Source: Halictus rubicundus
Taxonomy: Eukaryota > Arthropoda > Insecta > Hymenoptera > Halictidae
Direction: 5' to 3'
DNA length: 64,000 nt
Assembly (NCBI RefSeq): GCF_050948215.1
Contig: NC_135163.1
Coordinates: 2,108,001 to 2,172,000, forward strand
This document shows positions 24,001 through 34,739 of this stretch, one piece after another. Each line of letters begins with the position of its first letter. Position 1 is the first letter of the stretch. The position numbers and the translations under genes were made by a program. The notes below the pieces were generated by a model. The model was not told the origin of the DNA and made no database searches. It saw only the letters and a program-made list of their open reading frames with translations.

Positions 24001-24061
24001 GTGCGGTACACCCCTGCAGAAGAAGAGCCACTAGCACGGGGAGAAGGATGCGACGAGTCTG
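24001..24061 (-). pseudogene. Orphan A-type signal-peptide exon, start codon lost
   Basis: The A signal exon with its donor is recognisable upstream of the B3 promoter, but the codon that should be ATG reads CAG. As at B2 and B5, an A 5' region is joined directly to the B 5' flank. Confidence 0.6.
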
Positions 24062-24397
24062 CTTGTTATGCTTGTGCCTAATCTGTTTAATGGCGCGCTT
24101 CTTTTCGCATCTGAAAGACGTTCAAAGATCAGCGATCTGCGATCCCGTTAAACTGATCCGATTCGATCCAATCCGACGCAATGCGATCCAATCGTTTAGA
24201 CAATCGCGTTCCTATTTACACTTGCCTGTAGCCAGTAATTTTTCAAACTGTGTGCGAAGCAGACAAATTGGATTCGAAAACTGTTTGTTTTCTGGTTCCG
24301 CGGAGAACGGATGCCCGCCCGATGGTCCTTGACGTCAGAGTTGTGCAGAATTACAATTGAGTTACGCCAGGAATTATAATTACAAAGTAATTGAATT

Positions 24398-24721
24398 TAA
24401 TGGGATATGGGTATATATATAAAGAAAGCACACTCTTTTGTAGCACACGGAATAGAGATTATATTTCAACAAATTCTCTAATAGCACGTCGTCAGACACG
24501 TCTTTACGGTTTGAGAGAAACGTCGCGAATAAAACAAGAAAACGAAACAGAGGAGCAACAGTTCAATATGAACATCAGAGGATCGAGGGTCCCATGCCGG
24601 GGACAACATACAATGTATATTAACTGCAGATACAATGTATATCAAAAGCCGATTCAAACGATCCTTCCTTCTAAAGAAATAACAGATTCATTTTGTTCTG
24701 TTTATGAAATAAATTCCAACA
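24398..24721 (-). repeat. Copia 3' LTR
   Basis: 324 bases, in element orientation starting TGTTGG and ending CCCATTA. It contains TATATATATAA-type sequence and matches the other LTR throughout by eye. Confidence 0.9.
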
Positions 24722-24949
24722 CGCCCCCTCAAAATAAATCTATTATTTTAGTAAAGACATGTCTTCCTTGTGCTTCGTCTGGGGCTAATTACATATGGTC
24801 CAACATTTGTTGCTTAGGATTAGGGAAACCCAGAAAAACCTAATCAGACCATATAAAAAAAAACTTGTACTATCACAACTATAATTCTATATTCATTATA
24901 ATCTTATTTCTATATTATTACTATTATTACTGAATATATTTTTTTTTTT

Positions 24950-27900
24950 TTATTCCAGGCCCATCTTTGCTCTAAATTCCTTAAATTTAGGTGCTGGCAA
25001 TGGCTTCGTAAGGGTGTCTGCTAGTTGGCTATCTGTGGGAATAAATTCAAGTTTTATGACATTCTTTTCAACTTGTTCTCTTGAGAAATGGTACTTTATA
25101 TCTATATGTTTCGACCGTTTATGGCTGCTCGGATTGTTCGCAATATTAATACAACCCATATTATCTTCGAATATTATTATTGGATCAGAGACACTTATAT
25201 TAATACTCATTGCCAATGATCGTAACCATAGTGCTTCTCTCACAGCTTCAAAAAGAGCCATGTACTCTGCTTCAGTGGATGAGGCTGCTACTGACTTTTG
25301 TCTTCTACTATTCCAACAGATTGTACATTGTTCATACATCTTGAACAAATACCCTGTTGTACTTTTTCGATCCGTATGTTCATTGCCTCCCCAATCTGAA
25401 TCTACATATGCACTCAATAGATTTTTAGAATCGTTTTTAACATAAGTTAGTTTAATATTAGCTGACCCTTTCAGATATCTAAGAACCCTTTTAAGGTTTT
25501 GCCATAGTTCGCTATTATTTTTATTTGAATATTTACTTAAAATATTTATTGCAATACTTAAATCGGGTCTTGTACAAATCATTATGTACATTAAACATCC
25601 AATTAAATTACGGCAAGGTGCATTGTGTTGTTCATCCGAGTTTAAAGCTACGTAGTCTAATACACTTGGAAGAGGTGTACTAACTGGTTTGCAATCTAGC
25701 ATATTAAATTTCTCAAGCACAGTCTTAATATATGCACTCTGATCTAATGTTATTTTCCCATTAGTTCTATTCACTTTTATTCCAAGAAATAGTTTGATTT
25801 CATTTAAATCTTTCATACAAAATCTATCTTTCAAATAATTTTTGAAATTTTTCATTGCTTCAATCTCAGCCGTTATTATTACTAAATCAACCACATATAG
25901 TATCACGTATATATTCTTTAATATACTCTTTCTATCTAGAATATAAATGCAACGATCTGCTGATGAGTTCCGGAAGCCTTTTTCTACAAGAGCTTTTTCA
26001 AACATCTCAAACCAGCATCTAGCTGATTGTTTAAGACCATACAAAGCTTTATTCAATTTACACACTTGATTATTATTATTGTTACACTTGACACCCTCAG
26101 GAATTCGCATATAAATTTCTTCCTTTAAAATACCATTTAAAAAAGCTGTTTTTACGTCCATGTGGTGGACTAATAAATCATATTGATTTGCAAAAGCTAT
26201 AAGAAATCTAAAACTAGACATTCTAGCTACAGGTGCAAATGTTTCATTATAATCTTCTAGATATTTTTGACTAAAACCACGAGCCACTAGTCGAGCTTTG
26301 TATTTTAATGGATTTCCGGATTCATCATTTTTGATCGTAAAAACCCATTTGCAGTCGACGATGTTTTTATCTTTTGGCCTCGGTACCAAATCCCAAGTTT
26401 TATTAATAATCAATGAGTTTATTTCCTCAGCAATAGCTTGTTCCCACTTGATCCTGTCTTCTCTCATTTTAATCTCTTCAAAAGAGGTGGGAATTTTTAA
26501 AACTATTGACTGGGCACACAAAAGATAATCATCGTCTCCATCAAATTCTTCATACGAAATAGACGGTCGTTGTTTAATTCTATCACTCCTTCTAGGTTCA
26601 ATGCTATCCTTTAATTCTACTATTTCATTTTGTTCTGGTCCCGGCACTCCTGCTATATCTGTTTCAGTTACAGATTTATTTTCCATGTGATCTACCATTA
26701 CTTTTATTCTTGGCTCTAGTATATCTGATTTATTGTTATCAGATTTCATCCTCTTTAATACATCTGATTTTTCATTATCAGATTTATTTAAACCACACTG
26801 TATATCTACTGATTTCGGCACCTCTCGAGATGCATCAGTTTCACATTCCATATTTATTTTCTTTATTACAGGCCGAGATTTTAAGTAATTAATTTCGTCA
26901 ATGATCACATCCCTTACTATTTCAAATTTCCCATTTTCTACGTTCCATACTTTATAACCATTTGGTACAAATCCTACCAGTATACACTTGTAAGATTTTT
27001 CATCAAATTTCGATTTCCTAACTTTATTATGGACGTATACTGTTGAACCAAAAACCCTTAAATATTTTAATTTGGGCTTCTTAGTATGCCACAATTCAAA
27101 TGGGGTTTTATCTACACTTAAAGCTTTCGACGGGGTTAAATTAATTAAATATGTAGCAGTTAAAACTGCTTCTCCCCAAAATTCTTTTCCTAAACCTGCA
27201 CCGTTTACCATTGCACGTGCTTTTTCGGTTATCGTTCTATTCATGCGTTCTGCAACGCCATTTAATTGCGGAGTCCGCGGGACCGTCAAATGATAGCTTA
27301 TTCCTCTTTGTATGCAATAATCTTTCATTTCATTCGATAAGTATTCTCTGCCATTATCACAATATAGATTGACAGTTTTTAAGTTAAAACGCGCTTCACT
27401 TTTTGCAATGAAGTCTTTAAACACTATGAAAACCTCTGATTTGTTTTCAAGCAAATATGTTACGCAGTAATGCGTATACTCATCAATGAATGTAATGAAA
27501 TATCTTTTATCATTAATCGTAGAAGGAGTGATCGGGCCACAAACATCTGTGTGAACTATAAACAATGGTTGCCTGATGTGACTCTTATCCTTTGCCTTTT
27601 CAAATGGTAATTGTGCTTGTTTCCCATTAATACAAGCTTCACAAAGATAATCGTCTGGAATTATTTTTTCGAGATAAGTCACATCTTCTACCATTTGTCT
27701 ATTTTTCAATTGTAAAAATTTTGTTTTTCCAATATGCCCTAAACGCTTATGCCATAGTTCATAATTATTAATTATTCTCCTAGGCATATAAGAGTTCAAT
27801 AAATTTACTCTTTTCTTTGTAATTCCAAAAACCATAGATACCAAATTATTTAAAGGTTTACCATACATTACCATTTTTCCGTCTTTAATAATCTGAACAC

Positions 27901-29098
27901 CTCTCTCGTTGAAATTAATACTCATTCCTTTCTGCTGCAATCTGCTGACTGATAATAAATTATACGGCACGTCAGGGCAGTACAGCACATCTCCAAGCAC
28001 GCCTTCAATGCCCATGTTGCTGGTTACAGGTATTTGTCCCTTCTTTGTGGCCGTGATATACTGTCCATTCTTAGCAGTCAAAATCTTCATAGGTGGGTCT
28101 AACTGGATCGCGTGTGAGAATACACTGTCATCGTTTACGATATGATCCGATGCACCGGAGTCGAGGATAAATGTTAATTTTTCACTTTTCGCAACTTTAT
28201 AGTTTCCGGTCATAAAAGCGTAGCCAGAGACATTTTCATTCGGCACTGCTTGAGCCGTTTGAATACTGTGTAAATTTTGATTATTGCTGCTTTGTTCTTT
28301 TTTATATTGAAGCCTCTTTTTAAAATGGTAGCAATCTTTAATCATATGTCCCTTTCTTCCACACTGGTGACATTTTCCAGCAAATGATGATTTGTTGAGT
28401 TTAAATCCATTTCCTCTTCTGTAGTGTCCTTTGTGGTTTCCTCTTCTAGATTGATTTCCAAAATTGCTCGGTCGTTGATTTCCTCTTTCCATCCTTTGTA
28501 CTTGCAGCACTTTTGCACTGTTGTCTACTTTTTCACTTTTGATTTTGGTTTCGTGATCTAAGAGTCTTTTCTTCACAATATCTATGGTAATATTCGCTTC
28601 TGTTAACATTGTCTCAATGACAGTCGATACCGTGTCGTAAGCTTCTGGTAAGCTCGATAACAGGATAGAAATTATTTCATTTTCCCTGGCAGGCACACCT
28701 GCAGCCGACAAATCTGTTATCAATTCATCGAATACTTCGAAGTGGTCTTTTAGTGAAGTATCACTCTTCATTTTTAATCGTAGCAAGCTCTTTCTGATTG
28801 ACAATTCTGTAGCCGTACTCTGGCTTTCATAGACGGAATCTAATTTGGTTAGAATAGATTTCGCCGTACTTCCTGGCGTATCGTATTTGAGGTGCGTGTC
28901 CGACAAATACTGCACAATCGCACATTTAGCAATACGCTCGGCTTTGGTCCATTCAGCCGTGATTGGATTCGGCGGCAGATCATCAACAACTTTCAGCACA
29001 TCAAGCTCATACAGAAAATTTCGAATCCTGTGTTTCCACGCATTATATTTGATGCCACTAAACTGGGGAATATTTCTCCTGTCTTTAAATGTGTCCAT
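24950..29098 (-). CDS. Copia gag-pol polyprotein, one open frame, RT motif altered
   Basis: A 1382-residue open frame from the ATG at 29098. Gag comes first, then a zinc knuckle CHQCGRKGHMIKDC near residue 245, an aspartic protease (LDSGASDHIV) near 316, integrase with its HHCC region (HKRLGH, CEAC) and catalytic core from TDVCGP near 516, reverse transcriptase from about 900, and RNase H (ASSTEAEYMAL) near 1276. The order is typical Ty1/copia. The RT active site, normally YVDD, reads YVVD at about residue 1071: codon 25891-25889 is GTT where Asp (GAT) is expected. One catalytic Asp is therefore missing although the rest of the frame is intact, so this copy should not make active RT itself. 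Confidence 0.92.
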   Translation of the reverse strand: MDTFKDRRNIPQFSGIKYNAWKHRIRNFLYELDVLKVVDDLPPNPITAEWTKAERIAKCAIVQYLSDTHLKYDTPGSTAKSILTKLDSVYESQSTATELSIRKSLLRLKMKSDTSLKDHFEVFDELITDLSAAGVPARENEIISILLSSLPEAYDTVSTVIETMLTEANITIDIVKKRLLDHETKIKSEKVDNSAKVLQVQRMERGNQRPSNFGNQSRRGNHKGHYRRGNGFKLNKSSFAGKCHQCGRKGHMIKDCYHFKKRLQYKKEQSSNNQNLHSIQTAQAVPNENVSGYAFMTGNYKVAKSEKLTFILDSGASDHIVNDDSVFSHAIQLDPPMKILTAKNGQYITATKKGQIPVTSNMGIEGVLGDVLYCPDVPYNLLSVSRLQQKGMSINFNERGVQIIKDGKMVMYGKPLNNLVSMVFGITKKRVNLLNSYMPRRIINNYELWHKRLGHIGKTKFLQLKNRQMVEDVTYLEKIIPDDYLCEACINGKQAQLPFEKAKDKSHIRQPLFIVHTDVCGPITPSTINDKRYFITFIDEYTHYCVTYLLENKSEVFIVFKDFIAKSEARFNLKTVNLYCDNGREYLSNEMKDYCIQRGISYHLTVPRTPQLNGVAERMNRTITEKARAMVNGAGLGKEFWGEAVLTATYLINLTPSKALSVDKTPFELWHTKKPKLKYLRVFGSTVYVHNKVRKSKFDEKSYKCILVGFVPNGYKVWNVENGKFEIVRDVIIDEINYLKSRPVIKKINMECETDASREVPKSVDIQCGLNKSDNEKSDVLKRMKSDNNKSDILEPRIKVMVDHMENKSVTETDIAGVPGPEQNEIVELKDSIEPRRSDRIKQRPSISYEEFDGDDDYLLCAQSIVLKIPTSFEEIKMREDRIKWEQAIAEEINSLIINKTWDLVPRPKDKNIVDCKWVFTIKNDESGNPLKYKARLVARGFSQKYLEDYNETFAPVARMSSFRFLIAFANQYDLLVHHMDVKTAFLNGILKEEIYMRIPEGVKCNNNNNQVCKLNKALYGLKQSARCWFEMFEKALVEKGFRNSSADRCIYILDRKSILKNIYVILYVVDLVIITAEIEAMKNFKNYLKDRFCMKDLNEIKLFLGIKVNRTNGKITLDQSAYIKTVLEKFNMLDCKPVSTPLPSVLDYVALNSDEQHNAPCRNLIGCLMYIMICTRPDLSIAINILSKYSNKNNSELWQNLKRVLRYLKGSANIKLTYVKNDSKNLLSAYVDSDWGGNEHTDRKSTTGYLFKMYEQCTICWNSRRQKSVAASSTEAEYMALFEAVREALWLRSLAMSINISVSDPIIIFEDNMGCINIANNPSSHKRSKHIDIKYHFSREQVEKNVIKLEFIPTDSQLADTLTKPLPAPKFKEFRAKMGLE

Positions 29099-29266
29099 TG
29101 TCACTTATACAAAGTATCTTACACTTAGTCACGAAACAATAAAAAACTACAAGTCAAACACAATTAAAAAATACTTAACAATTACACTAAGTACTTTACA
29201 CAAAAAACAAAATAAACTAATAACTATATATAGAGTTAATGCAAAACGTGTCCTGGGCCCATAACC

Positions 29267-29590
29267 TAATGGGATATGGGTATATATATAAAGAAAGCAC
29301 ACTCTTTTGTAGCACACGGAATAGAGATTATATTTCAACAAATTCTCTAATAGCACGTCGTCAGACACGTCTTTACGGTTTGAGAGAAACGTCGCGAATA
29401 AAACAAGAAAACGAAACAGAGGAGCAACAGTTCAATATGAACATCAGAGGATCGAGGGTCCCATGCCGGGGACAACATACAATGTATATTAACTGCAGAT
29501 ACAATGTATATCAAAAGCCGATTCAAACGATCCTTCCTTCTAAAGAAATAACAGATTCATTTTGTTCTGTTTATGAAATAAATTCCAACA
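29267..29590 (-). repeat. Copia 5' LTR
   Basis: 324 bases, same sequence as the 3' LTR, followed on the minus strand by the tRNA-Met type primer binding site. Confidence 0.9.
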
Positions 29591-30173
29591 GAATTACATT
29601 GTAATTCAATCATATTGTAATTTATAATTAAGATCCTCATTCGATTAAATTACAAAGTAATTCGTAATTGCAATTTAACTACATCAATTACGAATCACGA
29701 TGTAATTAAATTAAATTTAAAAATTAAAGAATAATAAAGTAATAGGTAATAAGAGGATGAAAGATCCATGTGAAGGTTTCAAACAGAAGGAATTTATTAT
29801 TTATAAATTTATAATATTTGAACAGAAATAACTTCTGCGTTATAAATTCTTTAAATTTCAAACATAAATATAAAAAGCAGAAGAAGGAAACATGTCTCTA
29901 CAATACCTAGGTTACGATACACAGGGTGTTAAAAAAAACCATTCAATATTCATATGGTATATAGGATACATTGTACTGAGTAAGAAAGCTTTAGTAAACA
30001 TAGGTCGAAAGGTGAACCGTTTCTGAGATATAAACATTTTTGTTTGCTCGCATCACGATTCATTTACTACTGGCTTTTTGATATTTATAGAAAGTTTTTC
30101 ACGTGTTAGGATTTTCCGCTACAGAACGCGGTTTGTAATCACTAAAGTAAACATCGCATGCGATGCAAGCAAG

Positions 30174-31129
30174 TGTTACGTATGGAGACGTTTCTCCACG
30201 TTCATTTCGATTAGAAGTTCTAATCTCTTTTCTGAGAACGAAAAGCGTCCCAACAGGCCCCTTGTTTAATGATTGTACTCCGGCTGGACGCAGCTGGCAC
30301 GAAGCATGATTCAGTAACAGCACCGTACGATTTCTTAATATGGAAATCTTCAAAACATCCCCTTCTGGAATGTTTTGTCAAGATAGTCTTTGATAGGAAA
30401 CATCCTGGCTAACCCTTCGTTTTACCCCTATAAACAAAAGATCCAGCTGCAAACCTTAAACTCACTAGAAACGACAAATACGAGTATGCGACCGTAGAAT
30501 AAAACAGACATATTTCCCTCTCATTTTTAGGGTATATAAACCCATTCATTTTCATCCTCTTCGGTTAGTTGAGAAACGGTTCAGAAGTGATTCGGTCGCG
30601 GTATAGTAATCGTGCAGTCACGTCGCGTTACACGCGTAAGAGTCAGTTCTAGTGAGATCGGGTAAAAGTCCCTTTCGAATCAAACGTAACCTTATAGATT
30701 CCGGTAGTTCGTGTATATTCTATTTGGCTTTCAACAATCGCTCTCCGACCCCGCATTGCCAGTGCGTCAACACCGTGCAGCATAGGTAACAATTTCTCCA
30801 ATTGTATACTTATTACATTCATTCGCGACACAGACAACTACAATTGTAACTATTCTAATTCAGAATATATTTGTTTTGTTTGTTAACTCGCGTAATCTAC
30901 AACCCTCAATTATTGCCTAATATCCTAATCTAATAATTGAACGTTCCCACACGATACAATCTTACCGCTCGGGTTGTATCAATTAAAATATATATATAAG
31001 TTACGAGGCTAACCAATCTTAAATTCAAATCAACAAAGATTTCAATATTAACTAACAATCGAAACCATATTCCTGGGGTAACAACCCCTCGCCGGCCTCT
31101 CGCGTTGCTCGCAGCCCTGGCTCGTAACA
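30174..31129. mobile_element. Solo LTR (956 bases) with CAAG duplication
   Basis: Starts TGTTACGTATGG and ends GGCTCGTAACA, flanked by CAAG on both sides (30170-30173 and 31130-31133). It holds a TATA box (GGGTATATAAACCC) followed by a plausible start region, which puts transcription on the plus strand. An almost identical LTR with the same flanks lies at 52645-53602, so the two were copied together with their host element, not inserted twice. Confidence 0.85.
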
Positions 31130-31297
31130 CAAGTAAATCAATCATGATACTAGCAATCAAAGATGTTTATATCTCAGAAACGGTTGACCTTTCGACCAAT
31201 GTTTACTAAAGCTTTTTTACTCATGTAACATGTCTCTACTTTACCTAGGTTACGATATATATTAAAAGAAAAAATAACCACAATCATCTAATGAGAC

Positions 31298-33953
31298 TAG
31301 GGATTGCAATACCGGACCAAAAATGCAATACCGGTATTCGGTATTTTTTTAAACGTTGTACCGGTATACCGGTATTAATACCGGTACTAGGAATTTTCAT
31401 GAAGGTACAAAAACTCAGTTGTTTAATAGGAAAAAAAAATAACTAATTTATTGATTCGATATTTTTGAAATGTGATTGTAAAAAACATAATGCATCTATT
31501 GAACTGTCATTAAGCCTTGAACGTATTTTTCTGCACAAATTACCTGCAGTTGAAAATGCTCTTTCCGCATCCACGCTGGTTGGTGGTACTGTTAATAATG
31601 AGCGATATACTTGCTCTAAATATTTGCCTCGATGTCCTTCATCCTCTAACAACTCGGTCTCTCGTCTGATGGTTTTGGATAAATCTATTTTTTGTATTAT
31701 TTTTGTATTATTGTTCGTAGCAATTTTTTTATCTATAGCTAATTGTAATTTCTTCTCGAGAGATAATTCTTTTTCGATATCAACATCAACATCATCTTCA
31801 ACGAATTCTTCTGGATAGGTTTGTGTTTGGTTTTCATAAATGTTTTTGTGGAAATTGACGACGAACTTAATTAAATTTGACCTTGTTAGTTTCTTTTCTT
31901 CCTTTCCGTTTTCTTTTTTAAAGTCGTTATAATTATGTAAATACCTTAAAATATTTTCTAGGTCACTATGCCTTTCCTGTATACGAATTTTCAATGCACT
32001 GTATAATTCCTCAGACAGTGGCGTGTCCTGATCTTTAAGTGATTGCAACATAAAATTTATTGCTGCATTCGCTGTTAATAAGTTGGAATCCTTCCGACAT
32101 AATGCTTCCACAGTCAGTTTTATTGGATGCAGAGCTGATACAGTTTTTGATATTAAATCGAATTCATTATCGGGAAAATTAATTTGTAAATTTAAGTCAA
32201 TTAATGCTTTCTGAATTGGATTTTTTAATTTCAAAAATCGTTCCATCATCAATAACAAACTGTTCCAGCGTGTTTTAGAATCTAATATTAGCATAAGTTC
32301 TTTTTTTATTTCAGTAAGTACATATTTTTGTAAAACAGCACTTTTAGTAGGGGAACGTTTAAATATTTTAACAACTTTTCGAATTTTCTTAATTATGGGA
32401 AGCAATTCTTGGTAGGTTAACATTTCGTCCTCGTTACTATTATCTTCGTCATATTCAAATGAGGTACTTTCAACAATTGTAGTACTATTTTCTTCATTGT
32501 CACTCTCTTCGAAATCAGAATCAGAAGTTTCTAAATCCAGAGTATTTTGCTTCTTCTGCTCTTGATTTTGTTGATATAGCACACTGATTACTCCAAGTTG
32601 AATTCCATGAGCATAGCACAATTGCTGATTTGCATCAATCAACTTCCCAACTTTTTTCATCACCGTTGCTCCATCAGTAGTTATGCAGACAATATCTTCT
32701 TTTAGAGATAATCCATGTTCCTCCAATTTGCAGTTGACTACTTCTACACATTTTGTAGCTGGCATACTTCCTGAGACATGTGTGAGTCCTATATTCCAAA
32801 TTTTCTTTTCTGAATGAATATTTATATTTAAATAACGTCTATTTCGTACACTTGTCCATTCATCAAATGTGAGACTAAATTTTGTACCATTTAATTTTAA
32901 TTCTGTTAATTCTTTTTTCAGAGAATTGCGAACACTGTTACTATAGTTTATAACAGTTCTTCTTATAGTATTAATAGATCTTGGAATATTTTTGAAACCT
33001 CTTGCAATCAGTGACTTTCTCAATTCAATTGAAGTACAAAACACTCTGAACGGCAAACCATCTAATGCTGTCATTCTAGACAGAACTTCATCGAAACAGT
33101 CGGTTTTTCTATTGAAAAAATCTGTAATTTGCGATGTCTTTGGTTTCGTAATATCATTTTTAGGTGAGTTAGAATTTGTCTCGGATTCTTTTCTTTTCAA
33201 TAAATTAATATTATGTAGTGTTTTTAAATGTGTATGTAGTCCGCTTGTACTTCCTCCAAAAACTTTAATTATCCTCGAACATGTTTTGCATCTCGCCAGC
33301 ATACTTTTTTCATCATATAAATAGTAAAACCAAGCCGAAGTATTATCGGCAGATTTTCTATGTTCTTTGAAGTCATTCGTATTATTCATTACGGATAAAT
33401 GAAACTAAAAACATATACATACGTTACACGTGTAAATATTTTGAACAATGAAGCATAATATATAATGTGTCCTTACCTATGAAAAAGAAACTCACCAATT
33501 TAAAAAATATCTAAATGTATAATATAAATATTTAAAACACTGCGCACAATTTCACTAGGACAAACGGAAGAGACAATTCGTTCGCAGTCGAGCGACAACT
33601 GAACTGTGTTCATCGAGATACGCGCCTTTACAGGCAGAAAAATGCCTCAAACGTTGTCGTTCATCGCCACAATGTTGCAAAGAATACAGCGGCATCGATA
33701 CCACGCCGAAAAGAGCGCAGTGGCTTCAGCAGTCACCGCGGCAATGTGCTTTGATCGGCAAGCACAGATGCACACATCATGAGCGGCGAACGTATTTCAA
33801 ATAAGAGCAAATGCCCCAAAAAAATATTTATTATTTATAGCTAATACCGAAAATACCGGTATTTTAGCTTAGCAAATACCGGTTTCACGAAATTGCAAAA
33901 TAGCACGAAATACCGGTATTCGGTATACCGGTATACCGGCATTGCAATCCCTA
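31298..33953 (-). mobile_element. Complete hAT DNA transposon
   Basis: Terminal inverted repeats TAGGGATTGCAATACCGG (left) and TAGGGATTGCAATGCCGG (right, read inward), with an exact 8-base duplication AATGAGAC at 31290-31297 and 33954-33961. Both subterminal regions are packed with TACCGGTAT palindromes, likely transposase binding sites. One intact transposase gene lies within. The empty target site can be read in the copies at 48.8 and 53.8 kb. Confidence 0.93.
31443..33389 (-). CDS. hAT transposase, apparently intact
   Basis: 648 residues without interruption, starting at the ATG at 33389. An N-terminal BED-type zinc finger is seen (C-K-T-C ... H-T-H-L-K-T-L-H, about residues 34-60). The RNase H-like catalytic core has Asp in LTFDEWTS, Asp in CITTDGATVM and Glu in PTSVDAERAFSTAG. 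The C-terminus is the hAT dimerisation region. An acidic Ser/Glu insert lies near residues 290-325. The element has intact ends, target duplication and transposase, so it may be mobile and could act on related short elements. Confidence 0.92.
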   Translation of the reverse strand: MNNTNDFKEHRKSADNTSAWFYYLYDEKSMLARCKTCSRIIKVFGGSTSGLHTHLKTLHNINLLKRKESETNSNSPKNDITKPKTSQITDFFNRKTDCFDEVLSRMTALDGLPFRVFCTSIELRKSLIARGFKNIPRSINTIRRTVINYSNSVRNSLKKELTELKLNGTKFSLTFDEWTSVRNRRYLNINIHSEKKIWNIGLTHVSGSMPATKCVEVVNCKLEEHGLSLKEDIVCITTDGATVMKKVGKLIDANQQLCYAHGIQLGVISVLYQQNQEQKKQNTLDLETSDSDFEESDNEENSTTIVESTSFEYDEDNSNEDEMLTYQELLPIIKKIRKVVKIFKRSPTKSAVLQKYVLTEIKKELMLILDSKTRWNSLLLMMERFLKLKNPIQKALIDLNLQINFPDNEFDLISKTVSALHPIKLTVEALCRKDSNLLTANAAINFMLQSLKDQDTPLSEELYSALKIRIQERHSDLENILRYLHNYNDFKKENGKEEKKLTRSNLIKFVVNFHKNIYENQTQTYPEEFVEDDVDVDIEKELSLEKKLQLAIDKKIATNNNTKIIQKIDLSKTIRRETELLEDEGHRGKYLEQVYRSLLTVPPTSVDAERAFSTAGNLCRKIRSRLNDSSIDALCFLQSHFKNIESIN

Positions 33954-34343
33954 AATGAGACTCATTAAACGGACACTAATATTATATGTAAGTAAAATGA
34001 AATAACAAAAAACAAAACATCTAATAACAAAAAACTGAAAAAAGGAACGTTTTTAGCTTACCACTAACCAATAATAGGAACACTTTGACGTATTACGAAC
34101 AAGGAGGAGAAATTCTTCAAAGTTCTAGGCTATACATAATTTGGAGAGCTGTATCTTAATTATATTGTATTTCAATTACACATCTGATTAAAATAATTAT
34201 TAATTGAATTAATTGAAAGGTTTGAATTATGTAATTCTGTTACGACGTAGTTGAATTACTAAATAATTGATATACAATGTAATTCAATTGTGCAATTGAA
34301 TTACAACGTAACTGAATTAGTACAACTCTGGCAAATTAAAAAC

Positions 34344-34739
34344 CGTGCATAGGTAACAATTTCTTCAATTGTACACTCATAAATTCACTTGCGACACAAA
34401 CAACACTTGTAATAATTTCAATTCAGAATATATTCGGCCTGTTTGTTAACTCGCGTAATCTACAACCCTTAATTATTGCCTAATCTAATCTAATAATCTC
34501 GTAATTGAACGTTCCCACACGATACAATCTTACCGCTCGGATTGTATCAATTAAATTATATATAAGTTTCGAGGCTTACTAATCTTAAACTTAAACCAAC
34601 AAAGATTTCTCCAACCTAGCGGATCCCCGGATTCGTATAGGGTGCGTGCGCGTACCTAACTAACAAATCGAAACCATATTCCAGGGGTAATAACCCCCTC
34701 GCCGGCCTCCCGCGTTGTTCGCAGCCACGGCTCGTAACA
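34344..34739. mobile_element. Truncated copy of the 956-base LTR
   Basis: Matches the right-hand part of the LTR at 30174-31129 up to its GGCTCGTAACA end, with an extra insertion of about 50 bases near 34614-34665. Its left part is missing, and it abuts the Transib-like fragment on the right. Confidence 0.7.

Larger units (their letters stand above)
24398..29590 (-). mobile_element. Full-length Ty1/copia retrotransposon
   Basis: Two 324-base LTRs (24398-24721 and 29267-29590) read as identical by eye. The 5-base duplication GAATT flanks the element at 24393-24397 and 29591-29595. Next to the 5' LTR is a primer binding site (29253-29266) matching the internal part of initiator tRNA-Met, as in Drosophila copia. 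Next to the 3' LTR is a purine tract GAGGGGGCG. It lies inside a hAT-like element and between B3 and A3. Identical LTRs imply a very recent insertion. Confidence 0.93.
24336..34330. mobile_element. Non-autonomous hAT-like element, carrying three nested insertions
   Basis: Ends CAGAGTTGTGC... on the left and ...TACAACTCTG on the right, with subterminal AATTAC/GTAATT repeats. It matches the clean copies at 48037-49250 and 52007-54165. This copy has been enlarged by a copia element (24398-29590), a solo LTR (30174-31129) and a full hAT element (31298-33953). The left flank CTTGACGT resembles the GTTGACGT target of the other copies, but the right flank is unrelated, so a rearrangement removed the right-hand duplication. 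No coding capacity of its own. Confidence 0.7.

Noticed and set aside
24336..24397. Idea that the AATTAC/GTAATT-rich stretches are a CRISPR-like or satellite array
   Set aside because: They are irregular subterminal repeats of a hAT-like element with defined ends and 8-base duplications in the other copies.
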